From an uncultured Eubacteriales bacterium (GTDB taxonomy: Bacteria; Bacillota; Clostridia; Oscillospirales; UBA644): 23,374 nt of DNA. The position numbers were made by a program, and so were the translations under genes. Every line of letters starts with the position of its first letter. Within the stretch, counting starts at the first letter, position 1. The notes beneath the pieces were generated by a model. That model saw only the letters and a program-made list of their open reading frames with translations. It made no database searches and was not told the origin of the DNA. The stretch lies in NCBI GenBank assembly GCA_900547165.1, contig URFZ01000022.1, forward strand, positions 1 to 23,374. Reading direction: 5' to 3'. Below, in pieces: positions 1-7,903 of this stretch.

Positions 1-25
1 TAGGGCTTTGCCCGAAAAGGAAAAA

Positions 26-44
26 CCACCCGCTATGCGGGTGG
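26..44 (+). terminator. Hairpin, probable terminator of an upstream gene
   Basis: A perfect 8-bp stem (CCACCCGC / GCGGGTGG) with a TAT loop is followed by a T-rich stretch (ATATTTATT) and preceded by AAAAA, so it could work in either direction. The gene it would terminate lies outside the window. The rest of 1-116 holds no gene that I can see. Confidence 0.6.
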
Positions 45-116
45 ATATTTATTCTGCAATACAGGGATTCATGAAGCCCGTTTTCGCGGAAAAAGAGGAA
101 AAATATCATTGACCTA

Positions 117-145
117 TTGCAAAAAAGCGTTCTCTGTAATATAAT
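117..145 (+). promoter_or_regulatory. Sigma-A-type promoter for the first MATE gene
   Basis: TTGCAA at 117-122 and TATAAT at 140-145 are separated by exactly 17 bp. Transcription would start near 152, giving a leader of about 54 nt before the ATG at 206. The match is by eye. Confidence 0.6.
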
Positions 146-205
146 AATGACTGCATATCATTATTGACAATATCCGCAGGCGCGGATTTTCGGAGGAAAT
201 CCAAA

Positions 206-1603
206 ATGGCAAAGCATTCTTCTGCCGTTCACAAAGAACGCGGCGAGATACAAATGACGCAAGGCTCTCTTTGGAAAAATATGCTCTTTTTCAGCATTCC
301 GCTTATGCTGTCGCAACTTTTGCAGGTGCTTTTCAATATGGCGGACGTTGCGGTCGTAGGCAAATTTTCAAGTGCGGAAGCCTTGGGAGCGGTCGGCTCG
401 ACGACGACGCTTGTAACGCTTTTCACGGGCTTTCTCATCGGAATGGGAAGCGCCGTCAACGTTGAGGTCGCACGCCATCTCGGCGCAAAGGACAAGGCGC
501 GCACATCTGCATCAATCCGCACATCGTTTGTGATATGTCTTGCGACGGGCGTCATTATCATGGCTCTTTGCCTCCTTTCCGCACGTTTTATGCTGGAACT
601 GCTCGGCACAAAGGACGACCTTATAGAGGGCGCCGTGCTCTATTTCCGTATCTATGCGCTCGGAATGCCTGCTCTCGGCATTTTCAACTTCGGCAACGGC
701 GTACTCAGCGCAAACGGTGATACGAAGCGACCGCTTACATATCTTATGATTGCGGGCATTCTGAATGTTGTTTTCAATCTGTTCTTCGTTATAGTATGCG
801 GTATGGCGGAAGACGGCGTTGCGCTTGCCAGCATCATCACGCAGTATGTTTCCGCGGGACTTATTCTTATACACATGGGACGGCAGGAGAACGACTGCAC
901 GTTCCGTTTCCGTGACCTGAAAAAGGGGCTTGACAAATTCGAGGGAAAACATATTCTCGGCCTCGGTATTCCCGCGGGTCTCCAAAATGCCGTTTTTGCA
1001 GTAGCGAACCTGTTTATACAGGGCGCCGTCAATTCCTTTGATTCCGTTATGGTCGAGGGAAATTCCGCCGCCGCAAACGCAGACGCGATAATCTACAACG
1101 TTATGGCGGCATTTTATACAGCCTGCGCTACATTCATGGGGCAAAATCTCGGGGCGAAAAAACAGGAACGCGTACTGAAAAGTTATTTTATCGGCATTAC
1201 ATATTCTTTCGTTGCAGGGGCGGTATTCGGCGGCGCTTTGTTCCTGTTCGGAAGAGAGTTTTTGTCCATGTTCGCCAATGACGAAGCAGTTATTGAGGCG
1301 GGACTTCAACGAATAAAAATAATGAGTTTTTCCTATGCCGTCAGCGCGTTTATGGACTGCACGATAGCCGCCTGCCGAGGTATCGGCAAGAGCCTTGCGC
1401 CCACCGTCATTGTTATTATAGGCTCGTGCGTATTCCGTGTGGCGTGGATATATACCGTTTTCGCCCATTTTCATACGATACCGTCCCTGTATCTGCTGTA
1501 TATTTTCTCATGGACTATCACGGCAGTTGCGGAGATCGCATATTTCACCGTCAGTTACAAAAAAACAGACAGACTTCAATTTTCGGAAAGTTGCAATACA
1601 TAG
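206..1603 (+). CDS. MATE family multidrug/Na+ antiporter
   Basis: Membrane efflux protein of the MATE family (NorM/MepA/DinF-like), which exports cationic or other small molecules using the Na+ or H+ gradient. The 465-residue protein has about 12 hydrophobic segments in two pseudo-repeated halves. The hallmark N-terminal stretch MTQGSLWKNM, then SIPLMLSQLLQVLFNMADV and VGKFSSAEALGAVG, starts near residue 17; the second half begins near the GIPAGLQNAVFAVAN stretch. An in-frame TTG exists at 164, but ATG 206 is preferred because GGAGGAA at 192-198 sits 7 nt upstream of it. The gene has its own promoter and ends before a terminator. It is convergent with the minus-strand run that begins with another MATE gene (6334-7788), to which it is clearly related but diverged. 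The substrate cannot be read from sequence. Confidence 0.93.
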   Translation: MAKHSSAVHKERGEIQMTQGSLWKNMLFFSIPLMLSQLLQVLFNMADVAVVGKFSSAEALGAVGSTTTLVTLFTGFLIGMGSAVNVEVARHLGAKDKARTSASIRTSFVICLATGVIIMALCLLSARFMLELLGTKDDLIEGAVLYFRIYALGMPALGIFNFGNGVLSANGDTKRPLTYLMIAGILNVVFNLFFVIVCGMAEDGVALASIITQYVSAGLILIHMGRQENDCTFRFRDLKKGLDKFEGKHILGLGIPAGLQNAVFAVANLFIQGAVNSFDSVMVEGNSAAANADAIIYNVMAAFYTACATFMGQNLGAKKQERVLKSYFIGITYSFVAGAVFGGALFLFGREFLSMFANDEAVIEAGLQRIKIMSFSYAVSAFMDCTIAACRGIGKSLAPTVIVIIGSCVFRVAWIYTVFAHFHTIPSLYLLYIFSWTITAVAEIAYFTVSYKKTDRLQFSESCNT

Positions 1604-1606
1604 ACA

Positions 1607-1690
1607 GCCGAAAAGGGCTCCTTTTTTCGGCGGCGCAAACAAAGAACGGACACTACCATTTCGGATGTGTCCGCTCTTGATTTTTATTCG
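1607..1690 (+). terminator. Tandem hairpins, terminator of the MATE gene
   Basis: Two hairpins follow the TAG at 1601-1603. The first (1607-1631) pairs GCCGAAAAGG with CCTTTTTTCGGC. The second (1643-1677) pairs AGAaCGGACAC with GTGTCCGcTCT around a 13-nt loop and is followed by TGATTTTTATT, the usual form of an intrinsic terminator. It lies between convergent genes, so it may also stop transcription coming from the minus-strand gene ending at 1707, but the T-run on that side is weak. Confidence 0.65.
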
Positions 1691-1706
1691 GAAATAGGTG
1701 GCAAAA

Positions 1707-2870
1707 TCACAGGTCGTAATCGTTCGGGTCCAATAATTCAAAATTTGCGCCGTGCTTATTTGATTCTTTGTGTAATTTATTTAATGATTCTATACATGCA
1801 AGTTTCGATCCGTGCCACTGCCAAGTCCTGTACAGGTACTGTCCGTCAATAGGATTTTCAAGAGGCATCATAACAATTCCCAAATCGAGAATTTTTCTCT
1901 TGCTCCCATGCGGAGTGAACCAAAAGCAGATACTGCGCTCCCATTCCAGATCAGATGTTTTTTTCCATGAAAGATTTTCGGGAACTTTCGGCTGAACCGG
2001 AATGTCGGGGCAGACGGCATACAGTACATCTTCACCGGTTGGCAGTTTGCCCCGCTCCAATGTAACAGCAAAGTCTTTACGCTTTTCATACTTCCCGTAA
2101 GAAAGAAATGTATCCGAAAATGTGATTTCATTATTTTTTATAAAATCGCCGAGAATAACGACTTCCACACCTTTCGATTTCCCGCCTTTATTGAGGACGG
2201 AAACTTTGTACTGATGGTCAACATCCAATATACAATCAGAAATACCGTAAAAGAACTTCGGCAATTCTTTTTCCTCTGTTTCGGGGCATTTCAGATATAC
2301 TGTAACGAGTTCGCCCTCTTTGGCGAGTTCATCTGCAATTTCCGAACAGGCGGTTGCCTGAAACACGGGAAGATTCGCGCCGTCTTCAAGCGCTTTAAGA
2401 GACTCTTCCGCAAAAACATACTGCTCTTTCATCGCGCTTTTGAAAGCTTCAAAATCCGAGACCTTGTTTTTCCACGCGCTTAAATTCGAGCGGCGGCGTA
2501 TGCCCGTGCCGGCGGCGGAGCCGACTCTTGCCCAAGCGTCGGTTCCGTCGCCGTCATTAATAAGGTTCATAAAAAGGCAATCACTGTCAGCACAGGCAAC
2601 GGCAAGCGCGTCTGTGTTCAAAGTTTTCGAAAACGGGTGCAGAATTTCGGCGAAAGTCTGTTCGTCGCCGATTTCCAGCACGTCCGAAAAAACGGTTATC
2701 CAGTCGCTGTTGTCGGACGTATAAATATACGCCATATCGTCGGCGTCATCACCGTTTTCCGTCGGCTGATACCCTTTGCTTTTAAGATATTCAGTAAATT
2801 CGTTCTTAACCGAACCGACATCCGCCGTTTCGTTTTTTCTGATATGGAGATTGTTGAAAAACGCTCCCAT
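1707..2870 (-). CDS. Conserved protein of unknown function, MGAFFNN start
   Basis: A 387-residue soluble protein with no signal peptide, membrane segment or motif that I can name. It is acidic and rich in aromatic residues. The N-terminal third (MGAFFNNLHIRKNE... through a DSDCLFMNLIND segment and GTDAWARVG) looks like a compact alpha/beta domain. The C-terminal part is rich in W (SWKKTSDLEWERSICFWF, YLYRTWQWHG). The frame extends 4 codons upstream to a TTG at 2882, but ATG 2870 follows GAGGTG by 4 nt and gives the natural MGAFF start. It is the last gene of the minus-strand run, 30 bp after the lipoprotein gene, so it is probably co-transcribed with it. Function is not inferred. Confidence 0.8.
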   Translation of the reverse strand: MGAFFNNLHIRKNETADVGSVKNEFTEYLKSKGYQPTENGDDADDMAYIYTSDNSDWITVFSDVLEIGDEQTFAEILHPFSKTLNTDALAVACADSDCLFMNLINDGDGTDAWARVGSAAGTGIRRRSNLSAWKNKVSDFEAFKSAMKEQYVFAEESLKALEDGANLPVFQATACSEIADELAKEGELVTVYLKCPETEEKELPKFFYGISDCILDVDHQYKVSVLNKGGKSKGVEVVILGDFIKNNEITFSDTFLSYGKYEKRKDFAVTLERGKLPTGEDVLYAVCPDIPVQPKVPENLSWKKTSDLEWERSICFWFTPHGSKRKILDLGIVMMPLENPIDGQYLYRTWQWHGSKLACIESLNKLHKESNKHGANFELLDPNDYDL

Positions 2871-2900
2871 AATACACCTCAAAATCCTTTTTTATTCTGT

Positions 2901-3935
2901 TTATTCGGGCTGTTCGCCCGTAATTTCTCTGCCTATCTGCTTGAATCTGTCAAAGAAGTTTTGCCAATATCCCTGTTCGGTGATTTCTTTCATGCCGTAA
3001 AAACCGAGATGTTCGCCTTTCCAGCAAAACGTCATCAAGCCGCCCTTGTGTTCTTCGCCGTCGAGGAACTCTTTCATTCCGTTCAGATGCGCAAGCAACT
3101 GATTTTCCATAAGTCTGACGGCAGGCATACTCTTGTCCGCAGTCGTATATGCCCACGGGATATACCAAATGCGGCAAGCGTCGGGCAGTTCAAGTTTCAT
3201 TTTTTCGTTTATGCGCTCGTACTTATCTTTATACGTTTCAAAATCCCAATACATATCGTAGGCGGCGTCCGTGATATATGTCGAATACTGTTTTGTCATG
3301 TGCCCGTTGGTCACGCCGTCGTTGTATTCGGACGGAACTATTCCCTCAACCGCAAAACAGATGAAGTAGCGTTTGCCGAACGTGTCGTGATTGTATTTTG
3401 AAAAGTCATAGATGTTTTTGACGGAAAAGCGGTTGAACAACGGCTCATCCATATAAAAACCGAGGAAGTAATTGAACGCGCCCTCTTCGCGCACGGTCGC
3501 AACGACCTTGTCCATTTCGCTTTGCCAATCTTCGGCAATCGCCATATAGCGTTTGCCCCACTTATCTTTGACAATTCCTCTTTCAAGAAACTGGGTGTTT
3601 ATCCAAAATGCGTTGCCGTTCTTTATCGCAAGGCGTATCTGCCCCGCAAGGTCGTCTTGTGCATAAGCGGAAAGAATCACGCAGTTGATGTAGTCCGTTC
3701 CCTCGACATCTTCGGAGTTTGCAAAGTCAAGCCCCGGGGAGCAGTAAAGCCCGTTCATGACATCGGGAACATCGAAAACAAACTGTCCGTTTTCATCGCG
3801 TTCGCGCTCCGGTTCGGGCGGTTCGGGCGCTGTGGGTGTTTCGGTCGTTTCTTCGGTTCGTTTGCTCACAGTGCACCCAGCCAAAAACGTGCAAAAAACG
3901 GCGGCAAGCAGCAACATTACAAAGAATCTTTTCAT
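2901..3935 (-). CDS. Lipoprotein, possibly glycoside-hydrolase-like
   Basis: A 344-residue secreted lipoprotein. MKRF plus a hydrophobic core ends in the lipobox LAGC, so Cys21 would be lipidated and the protein anchored outside the membrane. A Pro/Glu/Thr-rich linker follows (about residues 25-50). The mature part has short blocks typical of TIM-barrel carbohydrate enzymes: FWINTQFLERG, FLGFYMDEPLFNRF (a D-E-P block at the end of a predicted strand) and the late GGLMTFCWKGE. This suggests a glycosidase-like fold, but I could not assign a family, and the catalytic assignment is a guess. The start is fixed by GGAGAGG upstream, which overlaps the stop of the preceding glycosidase gene (5-bp gap). 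It lies in the MATE/GH36-like/lipoprotein run and may act on the same glycan outside the cell. Confidence 0.8.
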   Translation of the reverse strand: MKRFFVMLLLAAVFCTFLAGCTVSKRTEETTETPTAPEPPEPERERDENGQFVFDVPDVMNGLYCSPGLDFANSEDVEGTDYINCVILSAYAQDDLAGQIRLAIKNGNAFWINTQFLERGIVKDKWGKRYMAIAEDWQSEMDKVVATVREEGAFNYFLGFYMDEPLFNRFSVKNIYDFSKYNHDTFGKRYFICFAVEGIVPSEYNDGVTNGHMTKQYSTYITDAAYDMYWDFETYKDKYERINEKMKLELPDACRIWYIPWAYTTADKSMPAVRLMENQLLAHLNGMKEFLDGEEHKGGLMTFCWKGEHLGFYGMKEITEQGYWQNFFDRFKQIGREITGEQPE

Positions 3936-3940
3936 CTTCG

Positions 3941-6334
3941 TTACCTCTCCAATTTGAGTTCCGCGCCGAGCATGGTGCCTTTACTTTCACAAAGATATGC
4001 GAAAACGCGGAAGTCCTCCATATCAAAGTCGAAGTGAAGAGCGTAAATATCTATCTTTTTACCGCGCATATTTTCATCGACGCGGATATAGTGCGAGGAT
4101 TTGTGCGAGCATTCAACAACCCAATGTCCCCACCAGTTGACGGGGTGTGCGGGCGCACGGTCAAAGCAGCCGATATATTCCCCGTCGCAAACGGCGGCAA
4201 CATAAAGGCTGTCGTTGCCGTAAATATCGTCAACCGCAACGGTTATAAAAGCATCGGGCGACGCGTCGGCGGGAACTTCGACCGTAAGTTTGCGGGTGCT
4301 TACAATGCGGTCAAAATCCTTGAATGCGGCAAGCATATTGCTTGCTTTCGGAGTTCCGACATCGAGTTTTTTGCCGTCCTTATAAAATTCAAGCGCGTGG
4401 ATATGGTCGGGCGGCGAGGGCAGACGAAGATAGCGGAACGGCGCGGCGGCGGAATAAACAAGTTCAACGCGAGAGCCTTTGTCATATATCTTTCTGTCCA
4501 CGTTCTCTATCGGGAACGGCTCTTCGGCGCGGCGGAGTTCCTTTTTCGAAACAAGCGGCATATCGTGCCACGAAACGCGATCCCTCGAGGTCTGTCCCAA
4601 GTCGGGGAAAACATTCGGAACGCAACCCTCAGAGCCCTCATCGGCGGCAAAAACCTCGATGCGAACGCTGTCCGCAAGGATTTCTTTGCCGAGATCGACG
4701 CGCAGGCAGCCGTTCTTTATGCGGCGGCCGTATTTTCTCGAACGCGCGTCATAAAACGTCTCGTCCTTGCCGTCAAACATATATTCGGGGTCGCAGCCTC
4801 TTATCCAATAGCCCTCCTGACCGAAAAATGCGTTTCTGGCGGCTTCGACTTCGGGATATTTCGTCTTGCCCGCGCGGATAAGGGACTGCATTTCAAGGCT
4901 GTGTCCGTCCGTGGCAAAGCAATCCGCCTCATAAAGCGCTTCCGCGAAGTCGGGAGTGTCGCAGAGTTCGAATTTTCCGAGATACTCGGGTTCTTTATTT
5001 ATAACGTTCACATTTATTTCCGTGCCGTCAGCAAGCAATTCGGGCGTCTTTTTGCCGTCAAGAGAGGCGGACTTGAAGCCCTGCGAAAGCACGCGGACAT
5101 TGCCGTTTGCGCGGGCGATGTTCACGGTTACGGGGCTGCCCGCAACGTCGCGAACAACTTCGTAATCGCAGTTCGAAAGCAATATATCGTCAATCCCGTC
5201 AACGGAAGCAACGACAAGACAGGTGCGGAACTGTGCCACGGGCACACGGACGATATCGCCCTTTTTGAACGTGCCCAGCAAACGCTGTGTCGGGTGATAC
5301 TGCACAACGGTTATATCGCCGTCGGCGGAAAGACCTATTGTCTCATCAAGACGGATAACCGCCTCGAACGGCTTCCATTCAAGGTTCTTGAAAGTCATAA
5401 CACGGGTTCTTGCGTCGCCCCTGCTCACGGCGTTTTCGCCGAAGCGGCAAACATCATCGTCTTTGAGCGGGAAGCCCTCGACAAGCTGTTTTCTGTATTT
5501 TGCGGCAAGATTGTATATACGCGCAAGACGCGCAAACTCCTCGTCACGCAGCAGCGCGGGAGTTCCGTATATCTCGGGAGAAAGTATAAGCGCACGGGAG
5601 AAAGCCTGAACAACAAGTTCATCTTCAAAGTAATCAAGGCAGGACGAAAGGCAAACGCCGTGGTCCTCCGTCAGACGGAGCATATCGGGAACAAGTCCGC
5701 GGCGAAGTCCGCACTCACGGTGATGCGGCGCGCAGTTTCTGTTGCGGATAAGCACGTCCGTATACGATTCAAGCCCTTCCCAAAGAAACGTGGTCGCGAA
5801 ACGCTGCGCGTCGCCGATATTGAGACGGTGAATAAGCACGATGAGTTCCGGGCAGATCTTGCGGCATTCAATAATCGTTTTTTCAAACATCGGTATCTTT
5901 TCGGGGCGTATATCGCCGCCGACAAGGTCGAATTTCAAAAGTCCCGCTTCATATTTTTCAACAAGGTCGATTATCTGGCGGGAACGCTTTTCGGCGTCCT
6001 CTTCCGTTTCGCCGAAGCCGTCAGGACCGCACCAATAGCCGAGCTTTATGCCGAGCTCTCTCGCCCTTTCCGCGACTTTTGAAAAGCCGTTCGGGAAGTT
6101 CTTTTTGAACTGTTCGTTTTCGGGGTCGAAAAACTTATAATCGGGGGAATCGAAATTTCCCGCGTCGAAAGCGTAAATTTCGATATTCATACCGAACTCG
6201 CGTTTAAGCCACGCGAAAAAATCAAGGTTCGTCAGAGTGATCTCCTCGGTCGTTCCGTCGTTGTTGTGGTTCACCCACGAAAAATATTGCGGCACGCTGA
6301 GGCTTTTTTCGGTTTTTCCTTTTGTGTTTTCCAT
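3941..6334 (-). CDS. GH36-like (clan GH-D) glycosidase with C-terminal discoidin-like region
   Basis: A 797-residue protein with no signal peptide, so probably cytosolic. Residues about 15-340 resemble the alpha-galactosidase-type TIM barrel: IYAFDAGNF at the first strand, FPNGFSKVAERARELGIKLGYW (family pattern FP.GL..........G.K.G.W) and LLKFDLVGG, where Asp136 sits at the usual nucleophile position (KWD in GH36). The acid/base residue could not be placed with confidence. A beta-rich region follows (about 350-450). Then comes an F5/8 type C (discoidin)-like segment (about 510-650) with FDGKDETFYDAR, LRVDLGKEILADSVRIEVF and RYLRLPSPP, and a last beta domain. GAGGAGG lies 7 nt before the ATG. 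The ATG overlaps the MATE stop by one base (TGATG), which implies translational coupling. The substrate is unknown; alpha-galactoside is only the family default. Confidence 0.75.
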   Translation of the reverse strand: MENTKGKTEKSLSVPQYFSWVNHNNDGTTEEITLTNLDFFAWLKREFGMNIEIYAFDAGNFDSPDYKFFDPENEQFKKNFPNGFSKVAERARELGIKLGYWCGPDGFGETEEDAEKRSRQIIDLVEKYEAGLLKFDLVGGDIRPEKIPMFEKTIIECRKICPELIVLIHRLNIGDAQRFATTFLWEGLESYTDVLIRNRNCAPHHRECGLRRGLVPDMLRLTEDHGVCLSSCLDYFEDELVVQAFSRALILSPEIYGTPALLRDEEFARLARIYNLAAKYRKQLVEGFPLKDDDVCRFGENAVSRGDARTRVMTFKNLEWKPFEAVIRLDETIGLSADGDITVVQYHPTQRLLGTFKKGDIVRVPVAQFRTCLVVASVDGIDDILLSNCDYEVVRDVAGSPVTVNIARANGNVRVLSQGFKSASLDGKKTPELLADGTEINVNVINKEPEYLGKFELCDTPDFAEALYEADCFATDGHSLEMQSLIRAGKTKYPEVEAARNAFFGQEGYWIRGCDPEYMFDGKDETFYDARSRKYGRRIKNGCLRVDLGKEILADSVRIEVFAADEGSEGCVPNVFPDLGQTSRDRVSWHDMPLVSKKELRRAEEPFPIENVDRKIYDKGSRVELVYSAAAPFRYLRLPSPPDHIHALEFYKDGKKLDVGTPKASNMLAAFKDFDRIVSTRKLTVEVPADASPDAFITVAVDDIYGNDSLYVAAVCDGEYIGCFDRAPAHPVNWWGHWVVECSHKSSHYIRVDENMRGKKIDIYALHFDFDMEDFRVFAYLCESKGTMLGAELKLER

Positions 6335-7788
6335 CAGTTGTCCTCCTCTTCCGGAATTTCCGGAGCTGTCTTGTTGCGGTTGAACAGTTCGGCTATGCGG
6401 GCAAAAAATGACTTTTGTTCATGTTCAAAGCCGTGTACCCAGTCCGAACGTTTGTAATAGATCATATATATTATCGAACTGATACCCCACGTTATCGGGT
6501 AAGCCCAATAGATATAACTTATGTCGTGGAAAAGATGAACGACAGCCTCGATGTAGATTATTCTGAACACGCACCAAACGGAAAGCATAATTGTCATCGG
6601 AACAAACGCCTTGCCCGCGCCTCGGCATATTGCGGCTATCGCGTGCGAGAACGCAAGCAGGCAGTAGAAAAGAGCAACCGTGCGAGCCTGACGGACTCCG
6701 AGGTCAAGCACTTCGGGCGTCGAGTCGAAAAATCCGACAAGCGCGGGGGCGAAAACATAGTTCAGAACGCCTATGACCTCTGCGGCTATGGTCGCCGTCA
6801 AAATCCCGAAACGCGCGCCCTTTTTGGCGCGGTCGAACTCTCTCGCGCCGAGGTTCTGGCTGATAAATGTCGTGGTTGCCATATTGAAGCTCGTTATCGG
6901 CAAAAACGCAAAGCCCTCTATCTTGGCATGAACGCCGTAACCCGCGGTCGCGAATTTTCCGAAGGAGTTTATCTGCGTCTGAACAATAACGTTGGCAAAG
7001 CCGATAACGGAGTTTTGTATGCCGGACGGAAGCCCGTAACGAACTATCTCTATCATCATGTCTTTGTGAAAACGTATTTTGCGCAAAGAAACGCTGTATA
7101 TCTGTCCTTTTTTCATCAGCTGAATACAGCACAAAACGACGCTTGCAGCCTGAGATATGACCGTTGCGACGGCAGCCGACCAAACGCCCCACTTGAACGC
7201 GCCGACAAAAAGCACGTCGAGCCCGACGTTCAGAACGGACGAAAAAATAAGATAATAAAGCGGTCTGCGGCTGTCACCGACCGCGTTCATGATGCCGCGG
7301 CAGACGTTGTACATTATCATCGCGATCGCGCCGAGGAAATAATAACGGAAATATTCCGTTGCCTGCGGCAAAACCGACGGGTCAGTTTTCATCCACCGCA
7401 AAAAAGTCGGGGTGAACGCAACACCGAAAACGGTCAGTATAACGCTGCTCACAAGCCCGAACGCGATGTTCGTATGTACCGCGCGAGATATGTTGTCCGC
7501 GTCACGCGCGCCGAAATAGCGGGATATAACGACACCCGCGCCCATGGAGGTGCCCATAAAAAAACTTATCAATAAAAAAATCAGTGTTCCCGACGAGCTG
7601 ACGGCGGCAAGCGCGTCCGTGCCGAGGAACTTGCCGACGATAAAAGTATCGGCGGTATTGTAAAGTTGCTGAAATATCTGACTTAAAAGAACGGGCATGG
7701 CAAACGCGACCATGTGACCGTAAGGATTCCCCTGCGTCATATCGCGCGTTATCTTCGCCGTTTCGACTTTCTTCTGGTGTGCGCTCAT
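6334..7788 (-). CDS. MATE family efflux transporter (second copy)
   Basis: A 484-residue MATE exporter with about 12 membrane segments. The conserved block MTQGNPYGHMVAFAMPVLL is followed by QIFQQLYNTADTFIVGKFLG; the second half contains GLPSGIQNSVIGFANVI and TTFISQNLGARE. The frame extends upstream to 7863, but ATG 7788 is preceded by AAAGGAAAA, and the extra 25 residues (Tyr/Lys/Gln-rich) are not family-like. The charged C-terminal tail (about residues 450-484) is cytosolic. It is the first gene of a four-gene minus-strand run and shares the A of its TGA with the ATG of the GH36-like gene. That link suggests the pump moves something connected with the glycosidase, such as a glycosylated compound or an inhibitor released by it, but this is inference. 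It is related to the MATE protein at 206-1603 but too diverged to be a recent duplicate. Confidence 0.93.
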   Translation of the reverse strand: MSAHQKKVETAKITRDMTQGNPYGHMVAFAMPVLLSQIFQQLYNTADTFIVGKFLGTDALAAVSSSGTLIFLLISFFMGTSMGAGVVISRYFGARDADNISRAVHTNIAFGLVSSVILTVFGVAFTPTFLRWMKTDPSVLPQATEYFRYYFLGAIAMIMYNVCRGIMNAVGDSRRPLYYLIFSSVLNVGLDVLFVGAFKWGVWSAAVATVISQAASVVLCCIQLMKKGQIYSVSLRKIRFHKDMMIEIVRYGLPSGIQNSVIGFANVIVQTQINSFGKFATAGYGVHAKIEGFAFLPITSFNMATTTFISQNLGAREFDRAKKGARFGILTATIAAEVIGVLNYVFAPALVGFFDSTPEVLDLGVRQARTVALFYCLLAFSHAIAAICRGAGKAFVPMTIMLSVWCVFRIIYIEAVVHLFHDISYIYWAYPITWGISSIIYMIYYKRSDWVHGFEHEQKSFFARIAELFNRNKTAPEIPEEEDN

Positions 7789-7806
7789 AATTTTCCTTTG
7801 CTGATA

Positions 7807-7835
7807 TTGATTTTCCTGTGTTTTTGTGGTATACT
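7807..7835 (+). promoter_or_regulatory. Sigma-A-type promoter for the ATP-grasp gene
   Basis: TTGATT (7807-7812) and TATACT (7830-7835) have 17-bp spacing. The predicted start is near 7842, about 60 nt before the TTG start codon. The element lies in the divergent gap upstream of the minus-strand MATE gene. I found no comparably good promoter pointing the other way. Confidence 0.6.
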
Positions 7836-7903
7836 TATTCAAATACGGGCGATATTTGTTCATTCTATCTTATTTATATCGCCGCTAAAAGGAGACATTG
7901 GTT

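Noticed and set aside
164..205. Longer MATE start at TTG 164
   Set aside because: GGAGGAA precedes ATG 206 at proper distance, and the TTG lies about 12 nt from the predicted transcription start with no RBS.
3836..6082. 748-residue open frame antisense to the GH36-like gene
   Set aside because: Same codon-bias effect. Composition is rich in Arg/Phe/Val with no domain, and the minus-strand gene has clear motifs and coupling.
7789..7900. Minus-strand promoter for the MATE/glycosidase run
   Set aside because: Several AT-rich hexamers (TAGAAT, TATAAA) are present, but none has a -35 better than three of six matches at 17 bp, so none is called.
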